Under the pieces are notes generated by a model that was not told where the DNA came from, did no database searches, and was given only the letters and a program-made list of their open reading frames with translations. Below are positions 9,902 through 19,542 of a DNA stretch of 23,995 nt, piece by piece (the stretch's first letter is position 1; each line of letters opens with the position of its first letter). The stretch lies in NCBI GenBank assembly GCA_009731375.1, contig BJOX01000071.1, positions 982,144 through 1,006,138 of the forward strand, read 5' to 3'. Both the position numbers and the translations under genes were made by a program. The DNA is from Paulinella micropora. Taxonomy: Eukaryota > Cercozoa > Imbricatea > Euglyphida.

Positions 9902-10381
9902 ACGAAAACAAACACTCCTACTCATCCTCAAACAAAAAAACTTACAAACAAGCGATCAATTTGTCACAAGCTGGCATAACCTTTAGCCCTTGTGCACATT
10001 TGGCTTCTGTGTGCTCTTCTACAAGACACCAGACCACACCTACTCCACTCCCTCTTGCTGCTTGCATAAAGCCAAGTAGGACAAGTGCGAAACAAACATC
10101 AGACAAACACACAGACAGAGGAAAAACGAGCAAAGCACTCCCACTCTCTGTTCTGAACCATTTTCCTTGCATTTTCTCTGCAGAAACCAGAGGAGATTAC
10201 ACTGGCATCTCTCACACAAGAGCAAGACAAGTATCGAAGCACTGTCCGACGACAGACTGACTTCTACAAAACAGCTCTTTTGACCAAACTATTGTTATCT
10301 CTGTGTAGGGCCTGACGCCCCATAACTATTTCAACAGAGAAAAGGAAGAAGGAGAAGAAGGTTGCATAGAGTGATAAGAAT

Positions 10382-10391
10382 NNNNNNNNNN
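10382..10391. other. 10-N assembly join that is really an overlap
   Basis: AGTGATAAGAAT occurs on both sides (10370-10381 and 10393-10404), so the two contigs overlap and the interior of the LTR element is probably complete. Confidence 0.8.
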
Positions 10392-11079
10392 TAGTGATAA
10401 GAATAACAGAGAAAAAAATAGGCATTCTATTCTCTTGCTTCGGCAGAGACAGACGAGACGGCCACGAAACAGCACCGTTACGGGATCGCTATTTGAGTGA
10501 GCGATGGTGTTTCCTGGATACGACCCGCATTAGTACCAGAATGATGATCTCATTAAAGACTCTACAGTCTAATCAAGAACTGATATATTTTAATAACATG
10601 AACTGCTACACCGGATTCCATCGATCTCTACTTGTATCGGCATATCGCAAGGTTAGGGCGCACTCAACCCAACTTCGGATATAGTCGTCAGACTTGATCA
10701 TCTGACACTATATTAAATGATACCGATTTATACAAGGGTATGTCTTCACAAAAAGTAAATGTATTTATGGAAACCGACGACCGGTTATTACATACATATG
10801 GAAATGGCGACATTACATTATTACTCAACCATAAAACATTATACTTGGACATACTGCACAAATATCTTATCGACAGAAGAAAGAGGAAGATTTTAATATA
10901 GATACTGAATGTGCTAGAGTATATATACGATTGGTACCGGGGCAAGTATCATTGTTGTTTTATAACGGCTAATTCGTGGGTTGATGTATCTTCATACATA
11001 ACTCTAAACGAATCTTAGTCAGAAAAGAAATCAGTTCAAAGCGTATTATGTCGGAAACGAAGTTCCGCCATAAAAAACT

Positions 11080-11088
11080 GGGAGGGGG
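11080..11088 (+). other. Polypurine tract
   Basis: GGGAGGGGG three bases upstream of the right LTR; the left LTR has no such tract before it. This sets orientation and supports a genuine retroelement. Confidence 0.75.
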
Positions 11089-11091
11089 TAC

Positions 11092-11309
11092 TGTGGACAT
11101 CACCCCCCGAATTATCCGGTAAAAAACTTATTTATAGATTTCGTCTGGCCGGACACGTCTGAAATGCCAATTTGATCCTGGTCTTTTGGCGGCTTTTTGT
11201 CTTTGCGTCACTGAGCTAATATAACGAGACATCATTCTCTTTTTTGAGGACTGTGTTTGGTTATATTACCGACTTACTCTTCCATTGAGCTATCGTTGGG
11301 GAGAGTACA
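11092..11309 (+). repeat. 3' LTR of non-autonomous element
   Basis: Second 218-bp copy, TGTGGACATCACC to GAGAGTACA, immediately followed by TAGG, which also precedes the left copy. Confidence 0.88.
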
Positions 11310-12218
11310 TAGGCAGGTTCATAGGCCGGACAGTTATTAATACCTTTATTACTGAAAAGGACACGTTCTAGAATATTCGCGAATCATAGTCTGGAATGCC
11401 TAGAACCAAATGAGTATTACCATTCTGTTAAGGTCACCACATTTTGTGTGACCCAAAGTTATTAAAAGTCTTTTCTTCTGTTATTCTTTACCCTTAGCGG
11501 GGTAGCTTCCCTAAACTCTGCGTTTGAGAGATAGATTCCGTTGAAAAGGGGCGGTGTAGAACATAAAATTACTTGAACAACGTTAGGCCGGATTAGTTTT
11601 CTTAAATAAAGGCATTTCAAAGCCTACGGTGTTCAGGACTTAAAATATTGTCGATGATGATGGGACGGTAACATTAAAGTGCTCAGTCTGATACTCTTGT
11701 TACAACTGTGGCGTATGTCAATCAAGGCACTCACGGTACCGGTAATGCAGCCTTCATGTATGAGTGGATCCGTCATACCGTGCCCGTACTTAGTAGCTAT
11801 ATATACCAGGAAGTGCAACGTTTAATCATGAAAGTTTCAATGAAATTAAACCGTACACATGGCAGCCTGCAAAAATGAATACTTCAACAACGCATTTGAA
11901 ACGATAAAAGTTGCCACTTGAGAAGGAAACTGGGTAAATGGTAGGAACACTCTACTTAACGAATACTGGAGGACTGACTTCAGCACACGCGCTCAAGTTT
12001 CAGAAAACTCAGTTTCAAACGTTTTCTGAGTTTTTTCTTCCTCTTCTTATCACACGTCTCCCAGCAATCAATCATATAGTTCTTCATTTGACGAAGACAA
12101 CAACATATAAGCACTTAAACATATGTCGGACTCGTCATATGACAACAACAACGAAAACGGCGGATGAACAACAAACCTCAGTAAGGGGAAAAAAGCAGTT
12201 CAACAACAAACAGTAGGG
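11310..12218. other. Non-coding DNA right of the LTR element
   Basis: Short ORFs only, none with recognisable content. It continues the sequence interrupted at 9582 (insertion target). One hairpin is clear: AAAACTCAG (12004-12012) pairs with CTGAGTTTT (12026-12034). Confidence 0.55.
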
Positions 12219-12254
<36 letters not shown>

Positions 12255-12264
12255 NNNNNNNNNN
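12219..12264. repeat. Poly(A) run of 35 and 10-N join
   Basis: A 35-base A run (12219-12253) ends at a 10-N join (12255-12264) followed by AAAC repeats. Assembly across it is uncertain. Confidence 0.8.
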
Positions 12265-12405
12265 AAACAAAACAAAACAAAACAAACACACATACACACA
12301 CAAAAGAACAAAACTCTTTCAGTGGTAATAGATTTCCTTGCTCGGACCATTTTTGCGAACGGTGGAGCCCCTTTTTCTTGCAAATCTGTCCTTCGCACTG
12401 AACTC

Positions 12406-12546
12406 TGTCCCTTGTGTCACACAAGGGCAGCCTTGTGCCTTCTGTGCTTGAGTCTTATATTTTCTCTTGGTCTTGTGTCCCTTGTGTCACCCCAAGGGCA
12501 GCCTTGTGCCTTCTGTGCTTGAGTCTTATACTTTCTCTTGGTCTTG
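12406..12546 (+). repeat. About 70-bp tandem duplication
   Basis: A unit beginning TGTCCCTTGTGTCAC (12406) is repeated at 12476, with one length change (CACACAAGGG versus CACCCCAAGGG) and one base change. It lies downstream of the host gene on its 3' side. Confidence 0.85.
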
Positions 12547-12657
12547 TGTCTTTTCAAACTGCGCTCGAATGTTCAAGCTGTGCCTTGGGTTTTGAATTGA
12601 TTCTCTTGTGTCTTGGTTTTCAGTCCTTTTGCATCAGCCGCAGGAACTGTGCCGCCT

Positions 12658-12839
12658 GGACGGCCTCCTCCTCCTTCCATTTCTCCTTCCTCCTCCTTTC
12701 CCTGGTCGCTCCTCCTTCCCCTTCTCCCTCCTCCTTCCCCTTCTCCTTCCTCCTCCTCCTCCTTCTGCCTCCTACTCCTTCCCTTCTCTTTCCTCCTCCT
12801 TCCCCTTCCCCCTCTCCCTCCCTCTTCTGCTCCTCGCTC
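12658..12839. repeat. Pyrimidine-rich CTCCTT low-complexity tract
   Basis: The plus strand is almost pure C/T with irregular CTCCTT units. It immediately follows the TGA of the host gene, so the start of that gene's 3' untranslated region is GGA-rich in RNA. Apparent ORFs here are low-complexity artefacts. Confidence 0.8.
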
Positions 12840-13046
12840 TCAGAAGTCATCGCAGAGTTGCTCCCCCTTCTCCTTGTTCGGAACCCACAACGTCAGGCTT
12901 TGAGTGGCGGGCCCGCTGGGTGGCGCCTTGAGCCGGAACTCCAACTCATAGCCCTGGGCCGTGATGTACATGTTGCCCTCGGAGCCTCCCTCCGCGCCCC
13001 AAGTCAGCAGATCCAGCGAATCCGCACCCTTGTGGTAGTCCAGCAC
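12840..13046 (-). CDS. Terminal exon of host gene
   Basis: An acceptor TGCTTTGCAG opens the frame VLDYHKGADSLDLLTWG, through GNMYITAQGYELEFRLK to GEQLCDDF and TGA at 12842-12840. The composition (alternating polar and aliphatic residues, GC-rich third positions) suggests a beta-rich folded domain, not recognised. Its entry phase is 0, while the preceding visible exon leaves phase 2, so another exon probably lies in the N gap. Confidence 0.6.
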   Translation of the reverse strand: MLDYHKGADSLDLLTWGAEGGSEGNMYITAQGYELEFRLKAPPSGPATQSLTLWVPNKEKGEQLCDDF

Positions 13047-13070
13047 CTGCAAAGCATATATATTATTTTC

Positions 13071-13071
<1 letters not shown>

Positions 13072-13131
<60 letters not shown>
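13072..13131. repeat. Poly(T) run of 60 up to the gap
   Basis: Sixty T residues run into the N gap; assembly probably failed here. Confidence 0.9.
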
Positions 13132-14032
13132 NNNNNNNNNNNNNNNNNNNNNNNNNNNNNNNNNNNNNNNNNNNNNNNNNNNNNNNNNNNNNNNNNNNNN
13201 NNNNNNNNNNNNNNNNNNNNNNNNNNNNNNNNNNNNNNNNNNNNNNNNNNNNNNNNNNNNNNNNNNNNNNNNNNNNNNNNNNNNNNNNNNNNNNNNNNNN
13301 NNNNNNNNNNNNNNNNNNNNNNNNNNNNNNNNNNNNNNNNNNNNNNNNNNNNNNNNNNNNNNNNNNNNNNNNNNNNNNNNNNNNNNNNNNNNNNNNNNNN
13401 NNNNNNNNNNNNNNNNNNNNNNNNNNNNNNNNNNNNNNNNNNNNNNNNNNNNNNNNNNNNNNNNNNNNNNNNNNNNNNNNNNNNNNNNNNNNNNNNNNNN
13501 NNNNNNNNNNNNNNNNNNNNNNNNNNNNNNNNNNNNNNNNNNNNNNNNNNNNNNNNNNNNNNNNNNNNNNNNNNNNNNNNNNNNNNNNNNNNNNNNNNNN
13601 NNNNNNNNNNNNNNNNNNNNNNNNNNNNNNNNNNNNNNNNNNNNNNNNNNNNNNNNNNNNNNNNNNNNNNNNNNNNNNNNNNNNNNNNNNNNNNNNNNNN
13701 NNNNNNNNNNNNNNNNNNNNNNNNNNNNNNNNNNNNNNNNNNNNNNNNNNNNNNNNNNNNNNNNNNNNNNNNNNNNNNNNNNNNNNNNNNNNNNNNNNNN
13801 NNNNNNNNNNNNNNNNNNNNNNNNNNNNNNNNNNNNNNNNNNNNNNNNNNNNNNNNNNNNNNNNNNNNNNNNNNNNNNNNNNNNNNNNNNNNNNNNNNNN
13901 NNNNNNNNNNNNNNNNNNNNNNNNNNNNNNNNNNNNNNNNNNNNNNNNNNNNNNNNNNNNNNNNNNNNNNNNNNNNNNNNNNNNNNNNNNNNNNNNNNNN
14001 NNNNNNNNNNNNNNNNNNNNNNNNNNNNNNNN
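13132..14032. other. Assembly gap, 901 N
   Basis: Unknown sequence inside an intron region of the host gene. Flanked by poly(T) and a GATA tract, so both sides are hard to assemble. Confidence 0.99.
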
Positions 14033-14040
14033 ACCTTGAC

Positions 14041-14135
<95 letters not shown>

Positions 14136-14145
14136 AGGATGGATG

Positions 14146-14218
<73 letters not shown>
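14041..14218. repeat. (GATA)n microsatellite
   Basis: About 44 tetranucleotide units with a small GAAGGATGGATG interruption near 14134. In the minus-strand transcript it reads as a TATC tract just downstream of the exon 8 donor. Confidence 0.95.
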
Positions 14219-14226
14219 TTAGCTAC

Positions 14227-14445
14227 CTGGCCAGCTCTGCCATGTGTTCTTGCCGCTTGCGTTCGGCCTGTAGCTCTTGTTGTCTCAGCTGGCTCCGCAG
14301 CTCGATGTTCTCTTGGCCGAGCAGCCGAATGGAGGTGTCCCTCTCCTCCAGCTGCTTGAGGTTCTGCAGCACAGTGCGCGACTGCTCGTGCAGCGCGCGC
14401 CACACCTCGTCCTGGTAGGGCCACCACGACAGCAGCAAAAACCGC
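14227..14445 (-). CDS. Host gene exon 8: coiled coil
   Basis: The acceptor is ATATATGTAG; the donor is GCCAG/GTAGCT. It encodes [15 protein letters not shown], then a long charged helix ([39 protein letters not shown]) with heptad-spaced Leu, a likely dimerising coiled coil. It enters in phase 2, matching exon 7 with a GG/G glycine codon. Two other frames are open through much of the exon but give arginine/alanine-rich shadow products. Confidence 0.72.
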
Positions 14446-14476
14446 CTACATATATGTACGTACGTATGCACGTAGA

Positions 14477-14531
14477 TGTGTGTGTGTGTGTGTGTGCGTG
14501 CGTGTGTGTGCGTGCGTGCGTGCGTGCGTGC

Positions 14532-14562
<31 letters not shown>
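14477..14562. repeat. GT/GCGT microsatellite
   Basis: Alternating purine-pyrimidine tract of GT and GCGT units within the intron between exons 8 and 7. Such sequence can adopt Z-DNA. Confidence 0.9.
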
Positions 14563-14563
<1 letters not shown>

Positions 14564-14569
14564 ACATAC

Positions 14570-14751
14570 CCACTCACGACTGCCGCGTTGAGGTAGTGGT
14601 CGCGCAGTGTCCAGGAGGAGTGCTGCTCCCAGCGCTGCTGGTCCGCGTTGAATCGGTACAGCCTCAATTGCTGGTACAGCCAATTGGCGTGCTCCCCATC
14701 GTAGGGCACAAAGAACATGACCCACTCGCCCCGCAGCTCGTAGTGGGTAGC
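14570..14751 (-). CDS. Host gene exon 7: unrecognised globular segment
   Basis: The acceptor is GTTGTACAG; the donor is AGTGG/GTATGT. A competing GTGAGT donor 9 bases upstream would break the frame into exon 8. It encodes ATHYELRGEWVMFFVPYDG, WLYQQLRLYRF and WEQHSSWTLRDHYLN. The density of Trp and Tyr suggests a folded domain. I considered WWE but could not align its signature. Confidence 0.7.
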
Positions 14752-14868
14752 CTGTACAACATCAATAACATCGTCATCATCAACAAAAATGACGACAGCA
14801 ACAGCAGCAACCAGAGCAGCAGCAGCAGCAGCAACAACAACACTAATAATAATAACAATGACAACGAC

Positions 14869-15182
14869 CTTGGGCACTCCTGGTAGAGACAGCGGTAGAG
14901 GCTTGGGCAGCAGCTGCAGGTCTCTGTCGTGCGTCCAGCACAGTCCCTCCTCCACAGGCAGCTTGAGGCCCGGCTCGTAGAACACCGTGCCCAGCTTGGA
15001 CACGAAGAGGGCAGGCGCGGGCGCCGTGATGACCGCAACTGCCTCAGCGGCCTTGTCCCCGCGACTGCACGTCACCAAGTTTCCCTCGAAGCGGTAGACG
15101 CGGTCCATGAAGCGCCACTTTTCCCTGCAACGCGCTGGTGCGGGCGACTCGACTCGCTTGCTTGTCACGTAGTGAATGGTGC
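14869..15182 (-). CDS. Host gene exon 6: unrecognised globular segment
   Basis: The acceptor is TTGCTCGCAG; the donor is CCCAAG/GTCGTT. It enters in phase 1, so G/GC joins the CCCH exon as glycine. It encodes GTIHYVTSKRVESPA, WRFMDRVYRFEGNLVTC, a stretch AVAVITAPAPALFVSKLG, and EGLCWTHDRDLQLLPKPL. It looks like the start of a globular region continued in exon 7. Function unknown. Confidence 0.7.
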
Positions 15183-15228
15183 CTGCGAGCAAGGAAGCCA
15201 CATGAGAAAGTGACAGCGAGCGAGCAGC

Positions 15229-15739
15229 AAAAGAAGAAGAAGAAGAAGAAGAAGAAGAAGAAGAAGAAGAAGAAGAAGAAGAAGAAGAAGAAGAAGAAGA
15301 AGAAGAAGAAGAAGAAGAAGAAGAAGAAGAAGAAGAAGAAGAAGGAGAAGAAGGAGAAGAAGGAGAAGAAGGAGAAGGCGGAGAAGAAGGAGGACGAGGA
15401 GAAGAAGGAGGACGAGGAGAAGAAGTAGTAGTAGTAGTAGAAGAAGAAGAAGAAGAAGAAGAAGAAGAAGAAGAAGAAGAAGAAGAAGAAGAAGAAGAAG
15501 AAGAAGAAGAAGAAGGAGGAAGAGGAGAAGAAGGAAGAAGAAGAAGAAGAAGAAGAAGAAGAAGAAGAAAGAAGAAGAAAGAAGAAGAAGAAAGAAGAAG
15601 AAGAAAGAAGAAGAAAGAAGAAGAAGAAAGAAGAAGAAGAAAGAAGAAGAAGAAAGAAGAAGAAGAAAGAAGAAGAAGAAGAAGAAGAAGAAGAAGAAGA
15701 AGGAGGAGGATGAGGAGGAAGAGAGAGAGAGAGAGAGAA
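15229..15739. repeat. (GAA)n-rich purine tract filling an intron
   Basis: About 500 bases of GAA with GGA, GAAA and GA variants and one short GTA run. In the transcript it is a nearly pure pyrimidine CUU tract covering almost the whole intron between the left CCCH exon and exon 6. Long GAA/TTC tracts can form triplex DNA. Confidence 0.95.
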
Positions 15740-15743
15740 TTAC

Positions 15744-15968
15744 CACGACTTCCCTTTGGCTGTCTCGTGCTTGGGGGTGGTGCTTGCGTCTTCGCTGTCT
15801 CCGCGTGTCGGAAACTGCAATCGGTCATTCGACGAGTGCACTGGTCTCCGTAGCGGCAGGGAGTCTTCGCCAAGCGATGAGAGCTCGCAAAGCGGCACTC
15901 GTCCCCGTGCTTGCAAGTGCCGCTGTCGCGGTAGGAGAAGCATACTCCTCCCACACCTCTTACAGTTT
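15744..15968 (-). CDS. CCCH zinc-finger exon, copy A
   Basis: The acceptor is TTATGTAG; the donor is CGTG/GTAATT. It is 225 bp, phase 1 on both sides, so it can be repeated or skipped without losing frame. It encodes GVGGVCFSYRDSGTCKHGDEC then RFASSH (finger 1), and CRYGDQCTRRMTDCSFRH (finger 2, C-x5-C-x6-C-x3-H, the Nab2/ZC3H14-like spacing). A Pro-rich tail QAPPPSTRQPKGSR follows. CCCH fingers usually bind RNA. In finger 1 the histidine is two residues later than the usual C-x8-C-x5-C-x3-H. A near-identical exon lies about 1.15 kb upstream. Confidence 0.82.
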
Positions 15969-15993
15969 CTACATAACGTAGAAAGAAAGTAGG

Positions 15994-16632
<639 letters not shown>

Positions 16633-16880
16633 AAGAAGAAGAAGAAAGAAGAAGAAGAAGAAAGAAGAAAGAAGAAGAAAGAAGAAAGGAGAAGAAAAAC
16701 GAAGAAAGACGAAGGAAGAAGAAGAAGAAGAAGAAGAAGAAGAGAAGAAGAAGAAGAAGAAGAAGAAGAAGAAGAAGAAGAAGAAGAAGAAGAAGAAGAA
16801 GAAGAAGAAGAAGAAGAAGAAGAAGAAGAAGAAGAAAAAGAGAGAAGGAGGAGGAGGAAGAGAGAGAGAGAGAGAGAGAA
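16633..16880. repeat. (GAA)n tract with GAGA end
   Basis: GAA and GAAA units, then GGAGGAGGAAGAGAGAGAGA leading into the donor of the right CCCH exon. The same GGAAGAGAGAGAG border is found left of copy A, so the duplication included the flanking microsatellite. Confidence 0.93.
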
Positions 16881-16884
16881 TTAC

Positions 16885-17127
16885 CACGACTTCCCTTTGG
16901 CTGTCTCGTGCTTGGGGGTGGTGCTTGCGTCTTCGCTGTCTCCGAGTGTCGGAAAGTGCAGTCGGTCATTCGACGAGTGCACTGGTCTCCGTAGCGGCAG
17001 GGAGTCTTCGAGCGGCAAGCTGTCTTCGCCAAGCGATGAGAGCTCGCAAACCGGCACTCGTCCCCGTGCTTGCAAGTGCCGCTGTCGCGGTAGGAGAAGC
17101 ATACTCCTCCCACACCTCTTGCAGTTT
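16885..17127 (-). CDS. CCCH zinc-finger exon, copy B
   Basis: Same splice borders and phase as copy A; 243 bp, 18 bp longer. The extra in-frame six codons (RSKTAC-type unit near 17011-17028) repeat the start of finger 2, adding one extra Cys (TACRSKTPCRYG). Other differences from copy A are few (for example CSFRHAE versus CTFRHSE). Both copies keep every cysteine and histidine ligand, so both seem to be used. Copy B is nearer the 5' end and so should precede copy A in the protein. Confidence 0.82.
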
Positions 17128-17152
17128 CTACATAACATAGATAGCTACATAG

Positions 17153-17355
<203 letters not shown>

Positions 17356-17362
17356 GAGATAC

Positions 17363-17480
17363 CTCCTGCCGTCTGTGGTGGTCGCGTTGCTGCTCGCCCT
17401 CGTCCTGGTTCGGACGCTGGTCGTTCTCCACTCTGGACTTGATAAATGGCGGCACGGAGCAAGGACTCAACCAGGATGTT
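17363..17480 (-). CDS. Host gene exon 3
   Basis: The acceptor is TATTTGTGGGCAG; the donor is GGCAGGAG/GTATCT. It encodes [19 protein letters not shown] and then a basic, low-complexity [20 protein letters not shown]. It leaves phase 1, which matches the duplicated CCCH exon (G/AA gives Glu). The next frame is also open but would not match the phase downstream, so I prefer this one. An amphipathic helix is likely in the first half. Confidence 0.6.
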
Positions 17481-17734
17481 CTGCCCACAAATACAGACAC
17501 AGGCAGGCACAACACATTATTCATACAAGAAAAGCGAGAGGGTTAACGTTCGTTATTCGAGACAACGAGGTTCATAAAGGTAGTACTAAAGGTGATCATT
17601 ACAAGGTATAGATTGAACTGGCCACCAGAAAATAACAATGAAAAAACAAACAAAAAAAACAAAACAGCAGCACTAACAGTTGGCCAGCGAGAGTTGGGAG
17701 GGGTTGGAGGAGATGGGCGGGATGGGCGATAGAC

Positions 17735-17975
17735 CTGCACTGAACTCATTTTCTTTTTTCTGGGTCTTTTTGCTGTACTTCTTGACTTCTTGACTTGATG
17801 ATTTGTGGTGCAAAATGACCAGAACGAGCCAGCGTATACAGGTTTCTTTGTTGTAGCTGTATATACATGTTCCTTTGTTGTGCAAAAATTTACTGATATG
17901 GTCGAACTAGTGGTATCAGACATGTTCGCTGGGTTGTGGAGAAAGCCATTCTTCTTAGAGACAGCAAAAGAGAGC
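17735..17975 (-). CDS. Putative exon 2, basic Ser/Thr-rich segment
   Basis: Open from an acceptor CATGTTAG at 17976-17980 to a possible donor GTGCAG/GTCTAT. It encodes LSFAVSKKNGFLHNPAN, then from an in-frame ATG (17921-17923) MSDTTSSTISVNFCTTKEH, a weak internal repeat (FCTTKEHVY and FCTTNHQVK), and a basic run STAKRPRKKK that looks like a nuclear localisation signal. It joins the H3-tail exon in phase 2 and exon 3 in phase 0. If it is not spliced at 17734, the frame runs on through a hydrophobic stretch AAVLFFLFVFSLLF to a TAA at 17543. It could instead be a separate small gene starting at the ATG. Confidence 0.4.
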
Positions 17976-18024
17976 CTAACATGACATGAACGGGAAAAGG
18001 AGGCAAATTGCGAGAAAGGACGAA

Positions 18025-18656
<632 letters not shown>

Positions 18657-18872
18657 ATGGGTAGACATCCAACATATACTGCGGAGGAGGCAAGGGCAAA
18701 ACACACTGAACGTATGAGAGAGTATCAAAGAAGAAATAAGGAGAAAGCACTTATGAGAGCAAAAGAGTATTATCAAAAAAACAAGGCAGACATACTGAGA
18801 AAATCAAAAGAGAAAAGAGAAAAAACCAAGGCTGACCTTATTAGACTCCAGAATATTGTCGGTGAAAATTGA
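18657..18872 (+). CDS. Small basic protein, 71 residues
   Basis: It has an ATG start and TGA stop. MGRHPTYTAEEARAKHTER is followed by two related units, REYQRRNKEKALMRA and KEYYQKNKADILRKS, then lysine-rich helix. It has a high Lys/Arg/Glu content and no Cys, and is probably a single long helix that could bind nucleic acid. The repeated aromatic-x2-NK-x5 pattern is a motif I have seen in small proteins of mobile elements, but I cannot assign a family. It lies upstream of the polymerase on the same strand in the same AT-rich block, so it is likely part of that element. Confidence 0.55.
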   Translation: MGRHPTYTAEEARAKHTERMREYQRRNKEKALMRAKEYYQKNKADILRKSKEKREKTKADLIRLQNIVGEN

Positions 18873-18963
18873 TACCTGAAAAAAAATTGAATTTCATATT
18901 AAAGATAAGATAATATTTTATAAATATATATATATTTTTTTATATATAAAATAAAAAATATTT

Positions 18964-19506
18964 TTGGAAAAAATATATTCCAATAAATATATAGCGAACA
19001 CCATCGACTATGGCGGGCACACATGGAACTTGGACAAGTTGGCGGAAGCAAAATTAACATATCAGATAAGGCAAAACAAGTTATATGTTAAAAAGCCGAA
19101 CGGAACAAGGTTTTATGACATAACAACGACAAGGGGAGCACTATCTGACCCTGAAAGGTTTTATTCTGAACCTGAGCGAAAACAAAGGGAAAGAAAATAT
19201 GTTGAACCACAAGTAATTGAGTTCAATGGTTATAAACTAATAAGGATTGACACTGAACACAAACTACCTGTGGGGCAATCGGTATATACTATTAAATTAA
19301 GTAAATCAATGTCTAAAAAAGTGAAAAAGTTTCCATTAGAGGGTATTATTGGTATGATAGGATCCATAATTGAAGACTTTAAAACACTTTACAAAGACAA
19401 TGACTTAATACAAATACGTATTAGTGCTATTCCTTCAACTTGGAATGTACAAAACCAAAAAATTAATAAAAGTAAAAGATTTCAATTTAGAAGATATACT
19501 GACTAG
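18964..19506 (+). pseudogene. N-terminal region of protein-primed DNA polymerase B (5' incomplete)
   Basis: Open from a TTG with a TAA 12 bases upstream and no usable ATG near the start. It encodes IDYGGHTWNLDKLAEAKLTY, FYDITTTRGALSDPERFY, and LIQIRISAIPSTWNV. I place it with the polymerase because its end runs into sequence (in a neighbouring frame, about 19450-19540) with DILTRLESILQSND, the kind of segment that precedes the polymerase in Polinton-type proteins. The same frame then resumes in the main polymerase ORF at 19543. The lack of ATG suggests truncation, an upstream exon, or another base error in the A/T-rich leader. Confidence 0.6.
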
Positions 19507-19542
19507 ATTAGAATCTATACTGCAATCAAACGACAAAACTAT

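Larger units (their letters stand above)
9583..11309 (+). mobile_element. Non-autonomous LTR retroelement (1.7 kb)
   Basis: Two direct 218-bp repeats bound a 1,291-bp interior. The repeats start TGT and end ACA, and differ at only three positions. A purine tract GGGAGGGGG (11080-11088) lies just before the right copy, as expected for plus-strand priming, giving plus orientation. TAGG flanks both sides (9579-9582 and 11310-11313; ATAGG if the terminal A is shared). The interior has no gag or pol similarity in any frame, so it must depend on proteins from another element. It is larger than most TRIMs and smaller than most LARDs. Confidence 0.88.

Noticed and set aside
9942-10684. Short ORFs inside the non-autonomous LTR element
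   Set aside because: No motifs, mostly non-ATG starts, and the 10-N join disturbs one of them.
12414-14039. Long plus-strand ORF ending in poly-Phe and undefined residues
   Set aside because: It is made of a CTCCTT tract, poly(T) and the N gap; no coding signal, and it opposes real exons.
14570-14751. WWE domain in exon 7
   Set aside because: Trp-rich and near CCCH fingers, but the spacing of Trp and Glu does not match the WWE pattern convincingly.
15165-15746. Poly-Leu/Phe/Ser ORFs on the minus strand and poly-Lys on the plus strand
   Set aside because: Direct translation of GAA/CTT microsatellite inside an intron.
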